DNA from: Rhodospirillaceae bacterium
GTDB lineage: Bacteria; Pseudomonadota; Alphaproteobacteria; CADEGL01
Direction: 5' to 3'
Length of the DNA stretch: 10,260 nucleotides
NCBI GenBank assembly: GCA_018699755.1
Contig: JABIRQ010000003.1
Coordinates: forward strand, 1-10,260
Below, piece after piece: positions 7,077-10,260 of the stretch (the first letter of the stretch is position 1; the number at the start of each line of letters is the position of its first letter). Position numbers and translations under genes: made by a program. The notes below the pieces were generated by a model, which had not been told where the DNA came from, did not search any database, and saw only the letters and a program-made list of their open reading frames with translations.

Positions 7077-7696
7077 CGCCCGAGCATATCATCGATCGGC
7101 TGCAATCCGCCTCGGACGGCGCGGACGGGCGGATTCGTTCGTCGCGAGGCGTTCGCCGACGAGGCGATTCCGATCTCGACGGTCATCCGCCCCGGCCGGG
7201 GCGCAGGCCGGCCGCCGTGCTCGTGCCGCTGGTCAGGCACGAGGCCGGCATGACCGTGATCCTGACGCAGCGCACTGCCCATCTGACCGAGCATGCGGCG
7301 GAGGTCAGTTTCCCCGGTGGCCGGTTGGAGGCGGACGACGACGGCGCCGTCGACGCCGCCCTGCGCGAAACCGAGGAAGAGATCGGCCTTGCCCGGACGA
7401 GGGTCGAGGTCGTCGGCCGTCTCGACGACTACGAAACCGGGACGGGCTACGTCGTGACCCCGATCGTCGGCCTGATCCGGCCGCCTTTCGATCTGACACC
7501 CGATCCGTTCGAGGTGGAGGAGGTTTTCGAAGTGCCCTTGGCATTTATCCTCGACCAGACGAATCACGAGCTGCGCAGCGGCGTCTTCCGCGGCAAGGAG
7601 CGGCGCTACTACGCCATGCCCTATGAGGGTCGTTTCATCTGGGGGGCGACCGCCGGGATGCTGGTCAACCTCTATGAGGTATTGAGGGAGGGATGA
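7073..7696 (+). CDS. NUDIX hydrolase, CoA-pyrophosphatase (UPF0035/YeaB) type
   Basis: The 207-residue protein has a NUDIX box ending in RETEEEIGL (98-106), which supplies the metal-binding glutamates, preceded by the CoA-pyrophosphatase motif ILTQRT...H..EVSFPGG at 63-83. The family cleaves coenzyme A or its derivatives to 3',5'-ADP and 4'-phosphopantetheine in the cytoplasm. The usual glycine two residues after the motif histidine is alanine here (HAAEVSFPGG) and nearby charged positions differ from the consensus, so the exact substrate is less certain than the fold. Residues 20-45 are Arg-rich and probably disordered. GTG at 7073 is chosen because it has a strong ribosome site and the typical 4-bp overlap with DUF1285; the open frame extends further upstream but only inside that gene. 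Confidence 0.9.
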   Translation: MTPEHIIDRLQSASDGADGRIRSSRGVRRRGDSDLDGHPPRPGRRPAAVLVPLVRHEAGMTVILTQRTAHLTEHAAEVSFPGGRLEADDDGAVDAALRETEEEIGLARTRVEVVGRLDDYETGTGYVVTPIVGLIRPPFDLTPDPFEVEEVFEVPLAFILDQTNHELRSGVFRGKERRYYAMPYEGRFIWGATAGMLVNLYEVLREG

Positions 7697-7727
7697 GCCG
7701 CCATTCCCCATTCGGCGCCAAGCGCGC

Positions 7728-8999
7728 GTGCCGGCCGTGATACCGGCCGGCACCCTGCCGCCCCAGGATTGGCTGCGCGCCGAGGAGACGCGCGCGGTCC
7801 TCGCCGCCTTGACGGCCGAGGGCGGCGAGGCGCGCTTCGTCGGCGGTTGCGTGCGCGATGCCGTGCTGGGCCGGCCGGTCCACGATATCGACATCGCCAC
7901 GCCGGAGCCGCCCGATCGGGTGATGGCGCTGCTCGAAGCCGCGGGGGTACACGCGGTGCCCACGGGGATCGACCACGGCACGGTCACCGCCGTCATCGGG
8001 TCGGCCTATTTCGAGGTGACCACCCTGCGCTTGGACGTTGAGACCTATGGCCGCCACGCCCAGGTCCGCTACACCGATGACTGGCTGATCGACGCGGCCC
8101 GCCGGGACTTCACCATCAACACTCTCTATTGCGATCTCGAAGGGCAGATCTACGACCCACATGGAGGGTTGGCCGATCTGCGCGCCGGATGCGTCCGTTT
8201 CGTGGGTGCGGCCGAGGCCCGCATTCGAGAGGACGTGTTGCGCCTGTTGCGCTTTTTCCGCTTCCGCGCCCATTACGGCGTGGGCGAACCGGATCCCGAG
8301 GGCCTGGCCGCCTGCACCCGCCTTGCGCCCCTGCTCGACGGATTGTCCGGAGAGCGCGTCGCGGGCGAGATGCTGCGCCTGCTGGAGGCTCTGGATCCCG
8401 CGGCTGAGATCGCGCGAATGATCGAGGCCGGGGTGATCGCGCGGCTTCTACCGGGGACGGTTCGCCTGAACCGATTGCGCGCCCTGGTCGGAGTCGAGGC
8501 CGGGCTGGGCGAGGTCGATCCCTTGCGGCGGCTCGGCGCGCTGCTCGCGCCCGAGACCGCCGAAGCCGTGGCCTCGCGCCTGGTGCTGTCGAATGCCGAA
8601 AGCGTGCGTCTGGCCCGCATGAACGCACCCGCCGCACAGGTGGACGGCGCGCTCGATCCGGCGGTCCAGCGTCTGCTGATCTATCGCCTGGGGACTGAGA
8701 CCTTTCGCGATCTTGTCCTGTTGGCCTGGGCGGACGCCATGGAGGACGGGGCTGCGTCGAACGAGCCGAACTGGCCAGCCATGCTCGATCTTGCGGGGCG
8801 CTGGACGCCCCCGGTATTGCCCGTGCGCGGGCGGGACGCCCTCGCCTTGGGATTGGCGCCCGGGCCTGCCGTCGGCGAGGCGCTCTCCCGCGTCGAGGTC
8901 TGGTGGATGGAAAGGGATTTCGCGCCGGAGCGTCCGGCCGCTCTCGCCAAGCTGAAAGAGATTGTCGCAACTCTGGCCGATGGCGCCGGTAAGGGTTAA
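7728..8999 (+). CDS. cca: CCA tRNA nucleotidyltransferase (class II)
   Basis: This 423-residue enzyme adds or repairs the 3' CCA end of tRNAs using CTP and ATP. The class II motifs are all visible: RFVGGCVRDAVLG (36-48) with the metal-binding DID at 53-55 (motif A), RRDFTINTL at 125-133 (motif B), DPHGGLADL at 143-151 (motif C) and the nucleotide-selecting EDVLR at 168-172 (motif D), followed by LLRFFRFRAHYG. The helical C-terminal tRNA-binding part runs to the end; I see no HD phosphohydrolase domain. Length fits the alphaproteobacterial family. The start is uncertain: GTG at 7728 gives the longest reading, GTG at 7737 is three codons later, and neither has a good ribosome site. It lies 31 bp after the NUDIX gene in the same direction, so it is probably in the same transcript. 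Confidence 0.95.
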   Translation: MPAVIPAGTLPPQDWLRAEETRAVLAALTAEGGEARFVGGCVRDAVLGRPVHDIDIATPEPPDRVMALLEAAGVHAVPTGIDHGTVTAVIGSAYFEVTTLRLDVETYGRHAQVRYTDDWLIDAARRDFTINTLYCDLEGQIYDPHGGLADLRAGCVRFVGAAEARIREDVLRLLRFFRFRAHYGVGEPDPEGLAACTRLAPLLDGLSGERVAGEMLRLLEALDPAAEIARMIEAGVIARLLPGTVRLNRLRALVGVEAGLGEVDPLRRLGALLAPETAEAVASRLVLSNAESVRLARMNAPAAQVDGALDPAVQRLLIYRLGTETFRDLVLLAWADAMEDGAASNEPNWPAMLDLAGRWTPPVLPVRGRDALALGLAPGPAVGEALSRVEVWWMERDFAPERPAALAKLKEIVATLADGAGKG

Positions 9000-9020
9000 G
9001 ACGGTGCCGAAATCGAGAAC

Positions 9021-9026
9021 GAGAGG
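9021..9026 (+). promoter_or_regulatory. Shine-Dalgarno site of the GDSL hydrolase gene
   Basis: GAGAGG is followed by 6 nt and ATG at 9033. This favours ATG over TTG at 9027, which immediately follows the site. Confidence 0.7.
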
Positions 9027-9032
9027 TTGCCC

Positions 9033-9878
9033 ATGACGAAATCCGATCAGAGCGAGGACCTGCGCCTCATCGCCCAGTTGCGCGAGGCCGACGACCTGCG
9101 CACGGAAACGCGCGAGGAACTGGGTTGGATCGAGGAGGATATCCGCAACGGCGATGTCAGCCGCCAGGATCTGGCTTACCTGCGCAAGTTGAGCGAGGAA
9201 CTGCTGGGCGGTGCGCCGGAGGCGACCCAGCGGTCCGGCAAGGTCATTCGCGTCTGCTTTGTGGGCGACAGCATCACCAACGGAACGGGCGACGACAGTT
9301 ATCAGGGCTGGGCCGCCCGGGTCTCCCACACCGCCTGGGACGACGGTCACGACGTGACCTGCTACAACCTCGGCGTTCGGGGCGATACCTCGGAACAGAT
9401 CGCCGCACGCTGGCGCGCCGAATGCGAATCCCGGTTGATCCCCGAGCTTGCCGGTGCGGTCGTTTTCTCCTTCGGGCTGAACGATTCGGCCGACCAGGAC
9501 GGCACGCGGCGCGTCCCGCTCGACCGCTCGGTGGCGGTCGCGCGCGCGATGTTGGGCGAGGCTAAGACGCGCTGGCCGGTTCTCTGGGTCGGTCCGACGC
9601 CGATCGACGATGCGCGCCAGCCGGTGACCGGCGCGACCGGCGCGCGGTTCGACCTCAGGAACGAGCGGGTGAAAGAATACAGCGCGGCCTATCGCGAATT
9701 GGCCGTCGATCTCGCCGTGCCCTATCTCGACCTCTTCACGCCCCTGGTCGAAGACGACGCCTTCATGGCCTCCGTGACGTCCGGCGACGCCCTTCACCCA
9801 ACCCGCAAGGGCTATGAAATCATCGCCGGCCGGGTCGTCTCCTGGGCCGGCTGGCAGGGCCTTATGAAAGGGAAATAG
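9033..9878 (+). CDS. SGNH/GDSL-type hydrolase with helical N-terminal extension
   Basis: The 281-residue protein contains the SGNH hydrolase blocks: VCFVGDSITNG at 74-84 with nucleophile Ser80, the block II glycine in NLGVRGDTS (112-120), FGLND at 147-151 with Asn150, and DALHP at 252-256 with Asp252 and His255. The family hydrolyses esters or thioesters, including acyl and acetyl groups. There is no signal peptide, so a cytoplasmic location is expected. Residues 1-68, before the catalytic domain, are charged and strongly helix-forming (QLREADDLRTETREELGWI, then DLAYLRKLSEELL); this extension is not part of the minimal SGNH fold. The ATG is chosen from its ribosome site. The gene lies 33 bp after the CCA-adding enzyme, so read-through is likely. 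The substrate cannot be told from the sequence. Confidence 0.92.
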   Translation: MTKSDQSEDLRLIAQLREADDLRTETREELGWIEEDIRNGDVSRQDLAYLRKLSEELLGGAPEATQRSGKVIRVCFVGDSITNGTGDDSYQGWAARVSHTAWDDGHDVTCYNLGVRGDTSEQIAARWRAECESRLIPELAGAVVFSFGLNDSADQDGTRRVPLDRSVAVARAMLGEAKTRWPVLWVGPTPIDDARQPVTGATGARFDLRNERVKEYSAAYRELAVDLAVPYLDLFTPLVEDDAFMASVTSGDALHPTRKGYEIIAGRVVSWAGWQGLMKGK

Positions 9879-9892
9879 GGCGCTCCAGCGCC
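9879..9892. terminator. Hairpin between convergent genes, probable bidirectional terminator
   Basis: GGCGC-TCCA-GCGCC forms a perfect 5-bp stem with a 4-nt loop, extendable by G-T and A-T pairs to about 7 bp. It exactly fills the 14 bp between the TAG of the GDSL gene (ending 9878) and the TAA of the minus-strand gene (ending 9893). It is followed by TTAATT on plus and by CTATTT on minus. The T-tracts are short, so strength is uncertain. Confidence 0.5.
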
Positions 9893-10260
9893 TTAATTCG
9901 CGACCTTGACGAGGCGCGCGCGCACTTCGCGGATCGGCTGGCCGTCCGTGATTCGGCCGAAGACAAGCTCCATTCCCTCGCCGGTCAGGGTCCGGGCGTA
10001 GCTCTGGACGCTGTAGACGCCGTTCTCGTCGATCGCCATCAGATAGACGTGCAGCGTGTTCTTCTTGATGCGCGCCCAGGCGAGTTGACCGCCGTCCATG
10101 GGATCGCGCGAGGTGCCGGACCTGAAGAGCAGCGGGTTCGCCGTTTTGAGGAACTCGATCTCGGTGCCCTTGCGCCGGACATCAGGGTTGTTCGGGTCGC
10201 CGCCCTGGCGGATCACCGTGGTCCAAGCCACGATGAAACCTTGGCCGGACGGTTCGATCA
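9893..10260 (-). CDS. Conserved-looking hypothetical protein (5' end missing)
   Basis: The frame ends at TAA (9893-9895) and stays open to the window edge, about 121 visible residues. A GTG at 10231 could start a 112-residue protein, but the codons upstream continue as a plausible protein (IEPSGQGFIVAWTTVIRQGG spans this GTG) and no ribosome site precedes it, so the true start probably lies beyond the window. The visible part alternates short hydrophobic and polar stretches suggesting a beta-rich fold: NTLHVYLMAI, GVYSVQSYARTL and GMELVFGRI. It has no cysteine and no membrane helix. I do not recognise the family. A small secreted or lipocalin-like protein is possible, but its N-terminus, which would decide, is not visible. 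It converges on the GDSL gene. Confidence 0.75.
   Translation of the reverse strand, partial: IEPSGQGFIVAWTTVIRQGGDPNNPDVRRKGTEIEFLKTANPLLFRSGTSRDPMDGGQLAWARIKKNTLHVYLMAIDENGVYSVQSYARTLTGEGMELVFGRITDGQPIREVRARLVKVAN

Noticed and set aside
7693..7740. A 15-codon frame starting at the ATGA overlap with the NUDIX stop.
   Set aside because: The ribosome site touches the ATG directly and the peptide is too short to judge; kept only as part of the CCA start question.
8448..9797. A 449-codon open frame on minus, spanning the end of the CCA gene and most of the GDSL gene.
   Set aside because: It crosses two well-supported plus-strand genes and its translation shows no family signature.

Overview
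The window is GC-rich, tightly packed bacterial chromosome. Gene content points to an alphaproteobacterium, plausibly of the Rhodospirillales type. The order DUF1285 - CoA-pyrophosphatase-type NUDIX - CCA-adding enzyme, facing a MoxR - DUF58 - DUF4159 - VWA/GATase-like operon, is an arrangement I know from that class. The placement is inferred from gene content; no phylogenetic marker was compared. I see no mobile element, CRISPR array, tRNA or rRNA.

Left half (1-6507, minus strand): a four-gene operon read right to left. It encodes a MoxR-type AAA+ ATPase (TTG start), a soluble DUF58 protein with a VWA-like core, a 907-residue membrane protein (BatA-type double anchor, degenerate VWA, C-terminal DUF4159), and a second membrane protein with two N-terminal helices, a VWA domain and a GATase-like domain, cut by the left window edge. 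The junctions are a 38-bp gap, a 7-bp overlap and a 4-bp ATGA overlap, so the genes are very probably co-transcribed and partly translationally coupled. The layout matches the Rhizobium leguminosarum RL3499-RL3502 operon, linked by mutation to cell shape and envelope integrity (recalled literature, not looked up). By charge distribution, the ATPase and DUF58 protein should be cytoplasmic and the large domains of the two membrane proteins periplasmic.

Right half (6543-9878, plus strand): a divergent group with DUF1285, a NUDIX hydrolase (4-bp GTGA overlap), a class II CCA tRNA nucleotidyltransferase and, 33 bp later, an SGNH/GDSL hydrolase with an unusual helical N-terminal extension. Only 35 bp separate the divergent start codons, and both Shine-Dalgarno sites sit in that gap.

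Right edge: a compact hairpin fills the 14 bp between the GDSL gene and a convergent minus-strand gene of unknown function that runs off the window. Five of the eight visible start codons are GTG or TTG by my assignment. Apart from the gaps noted, the window is almost entirely coding.
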